A DNA stretch of 64,000 bases from JBHIFB01 sp046760905 (GCA_046760905.1 JBHIFB010000001.1:47515-111514); one strand, 5' to 3'; positions 21,173 to 31,236 are shown, numbered from the stretch's first letter. Program-made: numbers and translations. The notes: generated by a model not told the origin, from the sequence alone.

Positions 21173-22021
21173 CTACAGCGGATAAACGAAGATGTGGAGT
21201 GGATTTCCAAGCTCCGCCTTTTCGAAAACGGCGACGCCCTTCGAAACAGGGACCAGGCGTGGTTTTCCCCTCCCCACACATACGGCGCTGAGCGGATGGG
21301 AAACCTCCTTCCCATCGAAGTTCAGCTGCATGCACAAGGCGAAGTCCTCATCGACATAAACCTGAGCACTCTGGATCGGGAAGCCGGGAATAGGTTCAAA
21401 TTCAAAGAGCTCTTCCTCTTCCCTGTTTATCCCGACACGGGAAGTAATTTCGAGAAGCGGAAGGAAGAGCTTAACGGAAGCATTCAAAAAGAGACCGGGA
21501 TCATATTTACCAATGAGGGCAATCCCGTTAGAGTTAGTGAGGAACTTCCCTTCGAGGTTGGTTACCTGTAGTGGGGTATATTGCATAGGGTACTGTTGCC
21601 CGATGCGGATGACGGCGAAGACATCCCCGGTATCACCGGAGAGCAGGAAAGAGCCCTTGATTTTTTCATCCGGCGACGATAGGGAAGAGAGTATCTGGAA
21701 TGCATCCCCGGAATTTTCTGATGGGAGCTGTTTAAGCGAGTCAGGCTCCAGATTAACGATATACTCGGAGAAAAGCCTCGGAAAGGGTGCAGGCATGCCC
21801 GGCAGGACACCTTTTTTCTTCAGGTTTTTGCTCCCACGCAGATAGAAAGAGGCCAGAGCCTGATAAAGCTCATTACAGGTGAAACAGCATTCGAGATGTG
21901 AAAGGATCTCGGCCTCTTTCGATTCGGGCAGATTTTTCATCACGAACTTCTCGAGTTCGCTCTCGAGCGGGCATTCGCTTATTATCCTGTCCTTATCGTT
22001 TTTTCCACTTCCGTCTTTCAC
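21173..22021 (-). CDS. Zinc-finger (anti-sigma-like) protein with beta-rich C-terminal domain
   Basis: A 282-aa protein. The N-terminus has a putative zf-HC2-type motif, His42-x3-Cys46-x2-Cys49 (HLECCFTC), preceded by CPLESELEKFVMKNLPE as in anti-sigma zinc fingers. No obvious transmembrane helix follows. The rest (about 80-282) is beta-rich and carries no motif I know. The start is a GTG with GGGAGGAG further upstream. No sigma factor is adjacent: the neighbours are YbjQ and rpsT. It may be a soluble regulator or a remnant of a stress module. Confidence 0.6.
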   Translation of the reverse strand: MKDGSGKNDKDRIISECPLESELEKFVMKNLPESKEAEILSHLECCFTCNELYQALASFYLRGSKNLKKKGVLPGMPAPFPRLFSEYIVNLEPDSLKQLPSENSGDAFQILSSLSSPDEKIKGSFLLSGDTGDVFAVIRIGQQYPMQYTPLQVTNLEGKFLTNSNGIALIGKYDPGLFLNASVKLFLPLLEITSRVGINREEEELFEFEPIPGFPIQSAQVYVDEDFALCMQLNFDGKEVSHPLSAVCVGRGKPRLVPVSKGVAVFEKAELGNPLHIFVYPL

Positions 22022-22114
22022 TTATAAAAAACTCCTCCCAACGGCCGGCTTCCCCTCCCCCTGTAGCTGCTCAGAATCAGACGGACATATCCCTGTAATG
22101 GTTGAACCCGCCGA

Positions 22115-22143
22115 TTGACAAACACGGGGGGAATCGTTAAAAT
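22115..22143 (+). promoter_or_regulatory. Strong sigma-70 promoter of rpsT
   Basis: TTGACA (22115-22120), a 17-bp spacer and TAAAAT (22138-22143, 5/6 match) lie about 45 bp upstream of the rpsT start. Confidence 0.85.
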
Positions 22144-22190
22144 AGTTTAGTGGTTTTTATGAATATCCATGATAAAAGGAGGCAAATAAG

Positions 22191-22451
22191 GTGCCAAACA
22201 TAAAATCAGCCTTGAAAAGAATGAAAACAAGCAGACAATCGAGGCTTGAGAACTCACAGAAGAGATCCAGGCTCAGGAATGCAATCAAGAAGGTGAGAAA
22301 TGCCGAAACCCTTGAGGAAGCAAAAAAGAGCCTCACTCATGCTGTGTCGCTACTCGATAAATACTCAGGCGATGGAATCCTGCATTCGAGGACCGCTGCC
22401 AGGTACAAAAGCCGACTCATGAGACACATCAAAAATATGGAGGAGAGTTGA
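22191..22451 (+). CDS. rpsT: 30S ribosomal protein S20
   Basis: An 86-aa basic helical protein with canonical S20 sequence (MPNIKSALKRMKTSRQS... and the C-terminal TAARYKSRLMRHIK). It binds 16S rRNA early in 30S assembly. The start codon is GTG, preceded by a strong AAAAGGAGG. E. coli rpsT uses UUG and is autoregulated through its weak start, so the GTG may serve a similar purpose (inference). It is monocistronic under its own promoter and converges on the aldolase gene, 15 bp between stops. Confidence 0.97.
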   Translation: MPNIKSALKRMKTSRQSRLENSQKRSRLRNAIKKVRNAETLEEAKKSLTHAVSLLDKYSGDGILHSRTAARYKSRLMRHIKNMEES

Positions 22452-22466
22452 GAGAGGATTATGAGT

Positions 22467-23114
22467 TCACTTCCCTCCCGAGCCCTTCTCGAAACTCCTG
22501 AGGATAGCGATCTCCTTCTTTCCAATATGAACTATCTCACCAAGTCTTTCAGCGAAGAACTGGACCCTTGCCGTATTTTCGAGATCCTCCATCCTCATAT
22601 ACGCATGCTCAACGTCGGTGCCGTGCGTGATGGCTCCATGGTTGGAGAGAACCAGTGCGTTCGCTTCCCTGACTTCTTCGAATACACGGTCTGCGAGATC
22701 CCTGGAACCGGGCATCATGAATGGTACGATGCCTACTTTTCCAACAGAGACGACGAACTCGGGCAGGATATCGCAGGACGGCACGCGTCCCACCACAGAA
22801 AAGGCAGATATGTATGGAGCGTGAGCGTGGACGACGGATCGAGCATCCTCCCTGCTTCGATAGACAGCAAGATGGAAAGGCAGCTCGAGAGATGGCTCAT
22901 GGCTTCCGTCCAATTTAACACCGTCTCTATCCACTTCCACGATATCGTTTGGTTCGAGGAAACCGATGCAGGAAGATGAGGGAGTGATGAGGATATTATC
23001 ACGATCCGTGAGTGCGCTCACGTTACCGTTTCTGGATGGTGCGTACCCCCTCTCATACATAAGCCTGCAGAATTCCACTATTCGATTGCGGATATCGGAA
23101 TCATCTCTCTTCAT
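22467..23114 (-). CDS. Class II aldolase/adducin family protein
   Basis: A 215-aa zinc-dependent class II aldolase (fuculose/rhamnulose-phosphate aldolase or ribulose-phosphate 4-epimerase-like). It has the zinc ligands His96 and His98 (VVHAHAP) and His159 (SNHGA), and acidic Glu77 in the PSLELPFH helix start. N-terminal residues SRNGNVSAL bind phosphate in the family. The exact substrate is undetermined. It stands alone on the minus strand between rpsT and an unrelated membrane protein. Confidence 0.88.
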   Translation of the reverse strand: MKRDDSDIRNRIVEFCRLMYERGYAPSRNGNVSALTDRDNILITPSSSCIGFLEPNDIVEVDRDGVKLDGSHEPSLELPFHLAVYRSREDARSVVHAHAPYISAFSVVGRVPSCDILPEFVVSVGKVGIVPFMMPGSRDLADRVFEEVREANALVLSNHGAITHGTDVEHAYMRMEDLENTARVQFFAERLGEIVHIGKKEIAILRSFEKGSGGK

Positions 23115-23206
23115 GACTCAGCCTCCACCATCTTGTATGTCAGATAATTGGAAGAATTTTAACGGAGAATTTAATTTATCAGCTTGCCGAAGAGGAGTCA
23201 ATTGAC

Positions 23207-24046
23207 ATGATCAGAACTTACGGTATCATAGGATTCATCGTGATAGTGGCAGCGGAGCTTCTCCTGTACTATGACGTTAGACCAGTACCACTGTTTTTTA
23301 CACCCATTGTGTGGTGGGGGTACATCCTGTTTGCCGACAGCCTGGTTTTCAGGATGAGAGGTAGCTCACTTATCACCTCATACCCCAGAACCTTTCTTTG
23401 TATGCTCCCCATCTCGATTGGCTGCTGGCTTATATTCGAACTATACAACCTGCACCTTGCAAACTGGGAGTATGTGAACCTGGCGGAATCATTCAAGGTG
23501 CGGGTGCTGGGTTACGTGCTGGCCTTCTCCACAATTTTCCCCGGGATCTATGAGACGGCACACCTGATCCAGGCGCTATTCTTCCCGGACGGTCTTGCCG
23601 GGAGGAGAGTTTCCTTCTCCCATGGAATGAGGACCATGCTAATCGTGATCGGGGCTGTTTTCATGATCACGCCGCTCCTCGTCCCCAAAGAGGTATCAAG
23701 CTATCTGTTCGCACTCGTCTGGATAGGCTTCATTCCTCTCCTGGATCCAATCAACAGAAAGCTCGGAGCACCCTCAATAACAGCCCAGCTTGAGAACGGT
23801 GACTGGGAGACGTTTCTCTCATTCGCCCTGTCCGGCATAGTCTGTGGTTTCCTCTGGGAATTCTGGAACTACTGGGCACTGGCCAGATGGGTATATCACG
23901 TCCCGTTCTGGTCGAGTGTAAAGATCTTCGAAATGCCCGTGCCCGGTTTCCTGGGTTTCATTCCTTTCGCGCTGGAATGTTACGTGATGTTCAATCTATG
24001 TGCATCAGTCTTAGGCATTCAATACGTCCATTTCCCCAGGAGATAG
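23207..24046 (+). CDS. Conserved integral membrane protein of unknown function
   Basis: A 279-aa protein with about eight predicted transmembrane helices and many aromatic residues. Conserved-looking polar/aromatic motifs sit in or near helices: WWGYILFADSL, IFELYNLHLANWEYVN, FPGIYETAHL, GFLWEFWNYWALARWVY. The repeated E-x-x-N and W residues hint at a two-fold internal repeat (IFELYNLHLANWEY in the first half, LWEFWNYWALARWVY in the second). I do not recognise a characterised family. It has a good GAGGAG site and no same-strand neighbours. Confidence 0.75.
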   Translation: MIRTYGIIGFIVIVAAELLLYYDVRPVPLFFTPIVWWGYILFADSLVFRMRGSSLITSYPRTFLCMLPISIGCWLIFELYNLHLANWEYVNLAESFKVRVLGYVLAFSTIFPGIYETAHLIQALFFPDGLAGRRVSFSHGMRTMLIVIGAVFMITPLLVPKEVSSYLFALVWIGFIPLLDPINRKLGAPSITAQLENGDWETFLSFALSGIVCGFLWEFWNYWALARWVYHVPFWSSVKIFEMPVPGFLGFIPFALECYVMFNLCASVLGIQYVHFPRR

Positions 24047-24135
24047 AATGTCAATAGCTCACAGGTGGGATGATCAGGGAAGCGTCCATTATCCAAAAGC
24101 CTTGCATTCGGAGCTGGATTTCAGGGTCCAGAGTC

Positions 24136-25002
24136 CTAGCGCGAGTCGTGGGAGCATTTGGGAACCCATCTTGGTCTGGCAGGAAGTGGAAAGCCAAGCA
24201 GATGCTGTGACAGGAGCACGGGCCTCTCGATCTGAGGGAAATGACCGCAGCGATCGATGATGAGCAGCTTGGCGCCATACTGATCAGATAGTGAGCGAAG
24301 AACCTTCCCGTCGCAGAGAGGATCATCCCTACCGGCTACAAACAGGATGGGCATTGAAGCGCCTCTCATTCCCGAGATCTGGCCAGCAAATTCATCTTCG
24401 ATGAGGCACGACAGACGAAGAAGGCCTTCCCTTTTTTCATCGTCATCCAGAGGCTCGAGAATCCTCCCGATCATTTTCTCGTCAAGGGAATCAGGTTCAT
24501 ATACTAGCTCGCGGAAGATTTTCCGAATCCCATCCGGGTTCACTTTCAGCCGGAAGAAGGTTCCGAGCGCCGGAGATAAAACAGGCTTCAACCAGGGAAG
24601 ATTCTCCTTCTTTCCCAGAAATGGTGAAAGGAGCACTAGACCAGCTACAGTGAGTGATGGACTGGCATTCATAACGGGATGGCAGCTGAAGGAGTGGGCG
24701 ATAATGAGCGGATTTGACATGCCCATTTTGCGGATAAACTCCAGGATGAGATTCGAGAGGTGATCCATGGAAAATGTTTCAGGCACTTTCTGGGAAAAAC
24801 CGTGGCCCGGTAAATCGGGGGCCATGTAACTGAACGAACCTGCAAGCCTATCCATAAGAGGCAGCCAGATGGCTGAATATGTGCCGAGGCCGTGCATAAG
24901 GAGGAGTTCGTGTCCCGTACCTCCACAGAGATAGCTCATCGTCACTCCCTCTACCTTCACTTCCTCCCTTCTTGGTTTGATTTCGTTTTCCACGGAATTC
25001 AC
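24136..25002 (-). CDS. Alpha/beta hydrolase
   Basis: A 288-aa alpha/beta-hydrolase-fold protein. The oxyanion region is LLMHGLGTYSAIW, the nucleophile elbow is AHSFSC (Ser instead of the second Gly of GxSxG), and the acid and His lie in AGRDDPLC and RCGHFPQIERP. It is the last gene of the methylcrotonyl-CoA/HMG-CoA operon, 26 bp after the biotin carrier gene, so it may hydrolyse an ester or thioester of that pathway (inference). Activity is not predictable from sequence. Confidence 0.8.
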   Translation of the reverse strand: MNSVENEIKPRREEVKVEGVTMSYLCGGTGHELLLMHGLGTYSAIWLPLMDRLAGSFSYMAPDLPGHGFSQKVPETFSMDHLSNLILEFIRKMGMSNPLIIAHSFSCHPVMNASPSLTVAGLVLLSPFLGKKENLPWLKPVLSPALGTFFRLKVNPDGIRKIFRELVYEPDSLDEKMIGRILEPLDDDEKREGLLRLSCLIEDEFAGQISGMRGASMPILFVAGRDDPLCDGKVLRSLSDQYGAKLLIIDRCGHFPQIERPVLLSQHLLGFPLPARPRWVPKCSHDSR

Positions 25003-25028
25003 ACCAGTTCGTTATCGTAGATACGTTG

Positions 25029-25529
25029 CTACTCTTTGACCGCCTTCAGATCGACAAGGGGGGCTCCTGCATCCACCACCTCGCCCTCTTTCACAAGTAC
25101 CTTCCTGACGATGGAATCATAGGGGGCTCTGATCTCGTTTTCCATCTTCATTGCTTCTACGATGACCAGACTAGTACCCTTCTTGACTTCATCACCCGCT
25201 TTGACCTTCACTTTTATCACGTTGCCCGGCATCGGAGAGGATAGCTTATCACGTGCGGTATCTTGAGACAGCCCGGTCGCTTCCTCCGCTTCATCTATCA
25301 TCTCGAAGAGGTAGTGTTCGCCTTCTATCGTAACACTCCTGCTGCTCCCGACTCTGTTTATCAAGGCGATAAATGATTTCCCCTCTATTATTATTGAGAG
25401 CTCGTGTTCGGATATCCAATGGTAGTCGACACGGCTTGACCTACCGTCGATGGTAATGAACAGACCTTCTTTGCCCTCGCTTATGTCCAGATCGTACCTT
25501 TTACCATCGAGTCTGAAGGATGTAGTCAC
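25029..25529 (-). CDS. Biotin carboxyl carrier protein of acyl-CoA carboxylase
   Basis: A 166-aa protein. The C-terminal ~75 residues are a biotinyl domain with SPMPGNVIKVKVKAGDEV and the biotin motif EAMKM (Lys128). The N-terminal ~90 residues are a small beta domain like the BT domain that holds alpha and beta subunits together in propionyl/methylcrotonyl-CoA carboxylases. A GTG start at 25529 overlaps the mccA stop and follows a good GTGGAGG site; an ATG 57 bp upstream is possible but lies within mccA. In many relatives this region is fused to the biotin carboxylase; here it is a separate gene. Confidence 0.85.
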   Translation of the reverse strand: MTTSFRLDGKRYDLDISEGKEGLFITIDGRSSRVDYHWISEHELSIIIEGKSFIALINRVGSSRSVTIEGEHYLFEMIDEAEEATGLSQDTARDKLSSPMPGNVIKVKVKAGDEVKKGTSLVIVEAMKMENEIRAPYDSIVRKVLVKEGEVVDAGAPLVDLKAVKE

Positions 25530-27088
25530 TCTCTTCCTCCACTGCTTTTCTCCGCACCCTCGGGAGAACTGCCCAGGATCCTCCATCCGTTAAATCTTTC
25601 CCACGGGCTCTGATAGACCGGGGGGTGTGATTCACCCCTTGCCTTTGAACGTTCATCTCTTTTCTGATCGATCGCCGCTGCGATAAGGGCCTCTCTCAGA
25701 TGCAACCTCCTGGCTTTCGTCTCCTTCCAGGAAGGAAGGAAACGCGGTATTGTCTCGGTTGTAGTAAGGCCCTTGGCGAAATCGGGATCATCCATGAGAT
25801 CGGTGAGAAAATCTATAGTCGTCTTTATCCCGAGCACTCTGTACTCGAGGAGTGCTCTCTTCATCCTCTTCCTGGCCGTCTCCCGGTCCTGCCCCCAAAC
25901 GATCACCTTTGAGAGTATAGGGTCATAGTACATGGGAACATCACAGCCGCTATACATGCCTGAATCGACCCTCACCCCGATGCCTTCCGGTTCCCTGAGG
26001 AAGCCGACCTTTCCAAACGACGGCAGGAAGTCGTTTTCAGGATCTTCCGCGTAGATGCGACACTCGATAACATGCCCGTGGGGCGTTAGGTCCTCCTGAC
26101 TCAGGTCGAGCGGGAGGCCTGCTGAAATCTTTATCTGCTCCTTCACAAGGTCAACACCCGCAATGAGCTCGGTAACCGGATGTTCGACCTGAAGCCTGGT
26201 GTTTACCTCAAGAAAATAGAAGCGTCCCTCTCCATCGACTAGAAACTCCACCGTTCCAGCGTTTCTGTATCCGACGGCCCTGACCACATCGACCGCCGCC
26301 CTGGCCATCTCCCTCCGTTTTTCTTCATTCAATGCTGCAGAAGGCGATTCCTCAACGATCTTCTGGTGCCTGCGCTGAATAGAGCACTCCCTCTCAAAGA
26401 GGTGTACTATATTCCCGTAGTGATCGGCCAGAATCTGAAACTCGATGTGCCTCGGTTCCTGGATATACTTTTCCAGATATACGCTCGAGTCGCCGAACGC
26501 AAAATCAGCCTCCCTCATTGCACCTTCGAAAGCTTCTTTCAACGCCTCCCCATCCTGGATGACTCGCATCCCCTTCCCGCCCCCGCCGGAAGCCGCTTTT
26601 ATCATGACCGGGAATCCTATCTTCTCCGCCTCCTCAAGCAGCGTGCTTGATTTGACAGCCTCCCCCACCATGCCCGGAATGATGGGTATGCCGGCCTCAG
26701 TGACCTTCTCTCTCGATTTGAGTTTGTTCCCGAGGAATCGTATCTCCTCATGGCCGGGTCCGATGAATGTGATGCCGGCATCGGTACACTTTTTCGCGAA
26801 ATCCGGATTTTCTGCGAGGAATCCATATCCAGGGTGGATCGCCTCGACACCTGAGGTCCTGGCTGCCCTGATGATGGCTGTATGGTCCAGGTAGCTCCTA
26901 GTCGGTTCGGGCGGGCCTATGCAGACCGCTTCATCAGCCATCTGGACATGTAGCGCTTTCCTGTCGACCTCGGAATATATCGCAACGCTCCCTATGCCCA
27001 TATCCCGAAGCGTTCTAATCAAACGGACTGCGATCTCGCCCCTGTTCGCTATGAGTATCTTACCGAACACCTTGCAAACCTCATTCAT
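25526..27088 (-). CDS. mccA: Biotin carboxylase subunit of methylcrotonyl-CoA (acyl-CoA) carboxylase
   Basis: A 520-aa ATP-grasp biotin carboxylase: KILIANRGEIAVRLIRT at the N-terminus, the glycine-rich ATP loop GGGGKGM (168-174) and the signature EVNTRLQVEHP (294-304). It carboxylates biotin using ATP and bicarbonate. The C-terminal ~60 residues beyond the core are charged and carry no biotinyl domain; that is the next gene. The start overlaps the hydratase stop by 8 bp; a GTG at codon 7, better spaced from GAGG, is an alternative. Methylcrotonyl-CoA specificity is inferred from the beta subunit. Confidence 0.9.
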   Translation of the reverse strand: MNEVCKVFGKILIANRGEIAVRLIRTLRDMGIGSVAIYSEVDRKALHVQMADEAVCIGPPEPTRSYLDHTAIIRAARTSGVEAIHPGYGFLAENPDFAKKCTDAGITFIGPGHEEIRFLGNKLKSREKVTEAGIPIIPGMVGEAVKSSTLLEEAEKIGFPVMIKAASGGGGKGMRVIQDGEALKEAFEGAMREADFAFGDSSVYLEKYIQEPRHIEFQILADHYGNIVHLFERECSIQRRHQKIVEESPSAALNEEKRREMARAAVDVVRAVGYRNAGTVEFLVDGEGRFYFLEVNTRLQVEHPVTELIAGVDLVKEQIKISAGLPLDLSQEDLTPHGHVIECRIYAEDPENDFLPSFGKVGFLREPEGIGVRVDSGMYSGCDVPMYYDPILSKVIVWGQDRETARKRMKRALLEYRVLGIKTTIDFLTDLMDDPDFAKGLTTTETIPRFLPSWKETKARRLHLREALIAAAIDQKRDERSKARGESHPPVYQSPWERFNGWRILGSSPEGAEKSSGGRE

Positions 27089-27878
27089 CGGACTGCCAGG
27101 AAGGCTTTCTCTTCTCGAGGTAGGCCCTGAGCCCTTCCTGACCCTCGGGCGACACCCTCATCTCGGCGATAAGCCTGGCGGTGTACTCCTTCGCAACCTC
27201 GAGAGAGCTGCCTGTTACGCTCTCGATGAGCTTTTTGCTCGCGGTCACCGCGCCCGGCGCGCCTTTTTCTATTCTTTCCACATACTCAGTGACGACCTCA
27301 TCCAGCTCGTCGCCTGTCACGATACAGTTCACGAGTCCTATTTCATGCGCACGGGAAGTACTTATCTTCTCACCCGTAAGGAAAAGTTGCCTCGTCACAC
27401 CCTCACCGACCTTCTTCAGCACGTATGGTGCAATGCAGGAGGGTACCACGCCGATCCTAACCTCGCTGAAGGCAAAGAATGCATCCTCCACGGACACCGC
27501 TATGTCGCAGGCTGCAACGAAGCCGATCCCTCCCCCCATCGCGGGTCCATTCACCATCGCGATAGTGGGAAGAGGGTGCGAGTACAGCTCATAGAGGCAG
27601 TGAGCGAGCTCCTCGGCTTCCCTGAGGTTCTCCTCCAGGCTCAGATCCATGCTCTTCTTCATCCAGGAGATGTCTGCACCGGCACAGAAGCAGGTCCCTT
27701 CACCGGTGAGGATTATCACCCTGTAGTTTTTTTCACGACGAAGATTTGCCAGCGCGTCGCGGAGTTCCACTAGCATTTCGAGGTCGAAGGCGTTCCTGAC
27801 CTCCTGCCTGGCGAAAGAGATCAATGCTGCCCTGCCGTGAGGCTTGATGGTTATCTTCCTGTATCCATCCTGCTTCAA
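27081..27878 (-). CDS. liuC: Enoyl-CoA hydratase, probable 3-methylglutaconyl-CoA hydratase
   Basis: A 265-aa crotonase-fold enzyme. CFCAGADISWMKK and GPAMGGGIGFVAACDIA form the oxyanion/CoA region. FSEVRIGVVPSCIAPYV closely resembles the liuC/gnyH group that interconverts 3-methylglutaconyl-CoA and HMG-CoA (AGADLNWM..., SEVRLGL.PA.I.PYV). Its position between both carboxylase subunits supports that role. The start is taken as TTG at 27878, 8 bp after GAGGAGG and 13 bp after the mccB stop; the longer in-frame ATG would overlap mccB and yields a non-homologous Cys-rich tail. Confidence 0.87.
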   Translation of the reverse strand: MKQDGYRKITIKPHGRAALISFARQEVRNAFDLEMLVELRDALANLRREKNYRVIILTGEGTCFCAGADISWMKKSMDLSLEENLREAEELAHCLYELYSHPLPTIAMVNGPAMGGGIGFVAACDIAVSVEDAFFAFSEVRIGVVPSCIAPYVLKKVGEGVTRQLFLTGEKISTSRAHEIGLVNCIVTGDELDEVVTEYVERIEKGAPGAVTASKKLIESVTGSSLEVAKEYTARLIAEMRVSPEGQEGLRAYLEKRKPSWQSDE

Positions 27879-27891
27879 GCAACCTCCTCTG

Positions 27892-29499
27892 CTACATACG
27901 GAACACGCCGTAGGCCTGATCCGGGATAGGTGCATTGAGCGACATGGAGATTCCAAGCGCGAGAGCTTCCCTTGTCTTCAAAGGATCTATTATGCCATCA
28001 TCCCAGATGCGAGCCGATGCGTAGTACGGGTTCCCCTCGTCCTCATACTTCTTCAGCGTCGGTGCTTTGAACTCCTCCTGCTCCTCAGGGGTCATGCTCT
28101 TTCCTTCCTTCCGGAGCTGCTCCAGTTTGACAGTCAGTAGCACGTTTGCCGCCTGTTCGCCTCCCATTACCGAGATCCTCGCATTGGGCCACATCCAGAG
28201 CAATCTCGCGCCGTAGGCACGGCCGCACATTCCGTAGTTACCAGCACCATAAGATCCACCTATGATGAGTGTGAACTTCGGCACCCTGGCGTTCGCCACA
28301 GCATGAACCAGTTTCGCACCGTCTTTGGCGATGCCACCGTGCTCATACTGCTTGCCAACGATGAAGCCGGTTATGTTCTGGAGGAATATGATCGGGATTT
28401 TCCTTATCGTACACAGTTCAACGAAGTGTGCCCCTTTGAGGGCGCTCTCGCTGAACAGTACGCCGTTGTTGGCCAGTATTCCGACCGGGTAACCTTCTAT
28501 GTAGGCGAAACCGCAAACGAGGGTTGTGCCATACAGCTCCTTGAATTCGTGGAATCTGCTGCCGTCAACCAAACGGGCGATTATCTCCCTCATGTCGAAC
28601 TGCCGCCTCAGGTCCTTAGGTATGATGCCGTATATCTCTTCGGGATCGTAATATGGTTCTTCCGGTTCCCTCACATCGAGTCTACTTTTCTCTTCCTTCG
28701 GAACGTTCTCTATGATGTTCCTTGCCAGTTCAATGGCATGCTCATCATCGATTGCATAATGGTCACTCACTCCCGAAATTCTGCAGTGCACATCGGCGCC
28801 TCCCAACTCCTCGGCGGTCACATCAACGCCTGTCGCCGCCTTCACAAGAGGCGGACCACCGATATATATCGTCCCCTGTTGTTTAACGATGATCGTCTCG
28901 TCACTCATCGCAGGAACGTATGCACCTCCGGCTGTGCAGAAACCAAGCACCACGCTGACCTGGGCGATGCCCATCGATGACATCACGGCCTGGTTGAAGA
29001 AAATGCGACCGAAGTGAGCCTTGTCCGGGAAAACACCCGCCTGAAGCGGCAAGAAGACACCGCCCGAATCGACGAGGTAGACGCACGGAAGGCGGTTCTC
29101 CATTGCTATCTCCTGAGCCCTGAGGTGCTTCTTTATAGTCATCGGGAAATACGTTCCGCCTTTGACTGTCGCATCGTTTGCGACGATCATCACCTCACGC
29201 CCGTGAATCCTCCCTATCCCTGTCACTATGCCTGCCGAAGGTGCTTCGCCACCGTACATGCCATAGGCTGCGAATGGAGAGAGCTCAAGGAAAGGGCTTC
29301 TCTTATCGATGAGCAGGCTGATACATTCCCGCGCCGTCAGCTTCCCTCGTTCCTTGTGCTTCTTGTGTGCCTTGGAAGGTCCCCCTTTCTTGATCTTCTC
29401 ATACCTTTTGCCCAGTTCCTCGACGAGGGCTGTCATCGATTCCTTGTTATCCTTGAAGTCCTGGCTGGTTGTGTCAATTCTGGAATTGATCCTGTACAT
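27892..29499 (-). CDS. mccB: Methylcrotonyl-CoA carboxylase carboxyltransferase (beta) subunit
   Basis: A 535-aa carboxyltransferase of the MCC-beta type. It has the group-typical [72 protein letters not shown] and [16 protein letters not shown], which separate methylcrotonyl- from propionyl-CoA carboxylases. It transfers CO2 from carboxybiotin to 3-methylcrotonyl-CoA, giving 3-methylglutaconyl-CoA. GGAAGGAAG precedes the ATG. A 180-bp non-coding gap separates it from the DUF35 gene upstream, the only sizeable gap in the operon. Confidence 0.93.
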   Translation of the reverse strand: MYRINSRIDTTSQDFKDNKESMTALVEELGKRYEKIKKGGPSKAHKKHKERGKLTARECISLLIDKRSPFLELSPFAAYGMYGGEAPSAGIVTGIGRIHGREVMIVANDATVKGGTYFPMTIKKHLRAQEIAMENRLPCVYLVDSGGVFLPLQAGVFPDKAHFGRIFFNQAVMSSMGIAQVSVVLGFCTAGGAYVPAMSDETIIVKQQGTIYIGGPPLVKAATGVDVTAEELGGADVHCRISGVSDHYAIDDEHAIELARNIIENVPKEEKSRLDVREPEEPYYDPEEIYGIIPKDLRRQFDMREIIARLVDGSRFHEFKELYGTTLVCGFAYIEGYPVGILANNGVLFSESALKGAHFVELCTIRKIPIIFLQNITGFIVGKQYEHGGIAKDGAKLVHAVANARVPKFTLIIGGSYGAGNYGMCGRAYGARLLWMWPNARISVMGGEQAANVLLTVKLEQLRKEGKSMTPEEQEEFKAPTLKKYEDEGNPYYASARIWDDGIIDPLKTREALALGISMSLNAPIPDQAYGVFRM

Positions 29500-29679
29500 T
29501 TTCTTCCTTCCGGATCCTGTTTAAGAGACCAGTTTTTTCCCTTGAAGGAGAGAGCGGTTTCTGATGCGCGAAAGGTATCGCGAAGGCCCCTGGCCTGGAG
29601 AACATGTGAAAACAATGCATCGACCGGCATCCGCTCATGAATCGGTCGCAGGTGTCAGACGACATGAGAAGCGTGGAGC

Positions 29680-30072
29680 TCACTCCACCACTGCTTTGTG
29701 TCCATAACAGAGGATGCCTTCGTCCCCATCTTTCTGTATCATTCTAAACTCGAGCTTCACAGGCATCCCGATCTTCAGCTCATCAGATTCTACATCGGCT
29801 ATGCCTACTGTAAGCCTCACGCCCTCTTCAGTCTCGACTATCCCTACGGCGTAAGGAGTATCATCTCTGAACTGTGGGGGCGGTACGTGGATAACAGTGT
29901 AAGTCAGGAGCTTTCCTCTGTTTGAAAGATTCTTAGTCTCGAATTCTCTGTTTTTACACTCCGGGCAAATCGCTCTGGGCGGATAAGCAATAAATCCGCA
30001 TTTTGTGCACAGCGCCGCCTGGAGCCTGTATCTCTGGGGAGTCTCCCTCCAGTATCTCTGAGCGGTACTCAT
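29680..30072 (-). CDS. DUF35 Zn-ribbon/OB-fold acyl-CoA channel protein
   Basis: A 130-aa protein with an N-terminal rubredoxin-like zinc ribbon (Cys22, Cys25, Cys36, Cys39) and a C-terminal OB fold. In archaea this protein bridges acetoacetyl-CoA thiolase and HMG-CoA synthase and channels the intermediate. Here it overlaps the thiolase gene by 4 bp and sits next to the HMG-CoA synthase gene, the exact archaeal gene trio. It is thus assigned with the same scaffold role. Confidence 0.92.
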   Translation of the reverse strand: MSTAQRYWRETPQRYRLQAALCTKCGFIAYPPRAICPECKNREFETKNLSNRGKLLTYTVIHVPPPQFRDDTPYAVGIVETEEGVRLTVGIADVESDELKIGMPVKLEFRMIQKDGDEGILCYGHKAVVE

Positions 30073-31226
30073 GCCACCTCCAGTATGTGAATGACACTGC
30101 TTCCTCCGGTTCCACCCATATTCTGCGCGAGCGCCACCTTCGCACCTTCAACTTGTCTTCCGTCGGCTTCTCCCCTAAGCTGCTTTACGAGTTCCACCAA
30201 TTGAGCACACCCTGTCGCACCGACCGGGTGCCCCTTGGACTTGAGTCCCCCGCTCATGTTTACCGGTATTTTACCACCCATGTCCGTGAGGCCGGATTCC
30301 GCCGCCTGGCCTCCTTTGCCCTTCTCAACGAAACCTAGATCCTCTATGACGCATATCTCGGCTATTGTGAAGCAGTCGTGCACCTCAGCAATATCTATTT
30401 CGCCTGGTATCTTCCCGGCCATCTTGTAAGCTTTCTCTGCCGCTTTCACGGTGGAATCTATTACAGTGATGTCCTTCCTACTATGCAGCGCCATAGAATC
30501 CGTAGCATTCGTGGAGGCGATGATCTTCACAGCCGGCTTTCTCGACAGCTTCTTCGCCATATCGAGAGGACACATCAGAACCGCAGCAGCACCATCAGTG
30601 ATCGGTGAGCAATGCAAGATCCTGAGTGGATCGGCTACCATCGTCGAACTCATGACTCCCTCTAGGGTGACCTCAAAAGGATATTGACCAAGCGGATTCT
30701 TAGCACCATGCTTGTGATTTTTAACAGCGACATGGGCGAGTTGTTCCAGTGTCGTACCGTATCTTTCCATGTGAGCGCGTGCTATCATGGCGTAAAGACC
30801 GGGGAAGGTCGCCCCGTTGTATACCTCGTACTCCTGATCGGCTGCCGTTGCCAGTGCGAACGTGGCCCCGGCTCCCGATACATCGGTCATCTTCTCGACA
30901 CCGGTCGCGAGCACGATGTCGCTCATACCCGATGCAACTTCGGTATACGCCATCTTCGCGCTGAGGCCCCCCGATGCACAGGCCGATTCGACTCTCGCGC
31001 AAGGCGACGGACACGCCCCGAGGTAATCGGCCAGCAGGGAGGACAGATGTTCCTGTTCAACAAAAAGTCCGCTGGACATCGATCCCACATAGATCGAATC
31101 AACGTGATCCACACCGGCATCATCTATCGCAAGGAGAGCCGCTTCGACCCAGATATCCCTGAGAGACTTATCCCACAGCTCACCCCACTTGTTCATCCCG
31201 ACTCCTATTATCGCAACGTCCCTCAT
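30069..31226 (-). CDS. Archaeal-type thiolase (acetoacetyl-CoA thiolase)
   Basis: A 385-aa thiolase with nucleophile Cys83 (VESACASGG) and the C-terminal GHPVGATGC (His333). It belongs to the SCP2/archaeal class that condenses two acetyl-CoA to acetoacetyl-CoA together with DUF35 and HMG-CoA synthase. It overlaps the DUF35 gene by 4 bp and follows HMG-CoA synthase by 10 bp. The reaction is reversible and thermodynamically favours cleavage. Confidence 0.92.
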   Translation of the reverse strand: MRDVAIIGVGMNKWGELWDKSLRDIWVEAALLAIDDAGVDHVDSIYVGSMSSGLFVEQEHLSSLLADYLGACPSPCARVESACASGGLSAKMAYTEVASGMSDIVLATGVEKMTDVSGAGATFALATAADQEYEVYNGATFPGLYAMIARAHMERYGTTLEQLAHVAVKNHKHGAKNPLGQYPFEVTLEGVMSSTMVADPLRILHCSPITDGAAAVLMCPLDMAKKLSRKPAVKIIASTNATDSMALHSRKDITVIDSTVKAAEKAYKMAGKIPGEIDIAEVHDCFTIAEICVIEDLGFVEKGKGGQAAESGLTDMGGKIPVNMSGGLKSKGHPVGATGCAQLVELVKQLRGEADGRQVEGAKVALAQNMGGTGGSSVIHILEVA

Positions 31227-31236
31227 TCGACTCCTC

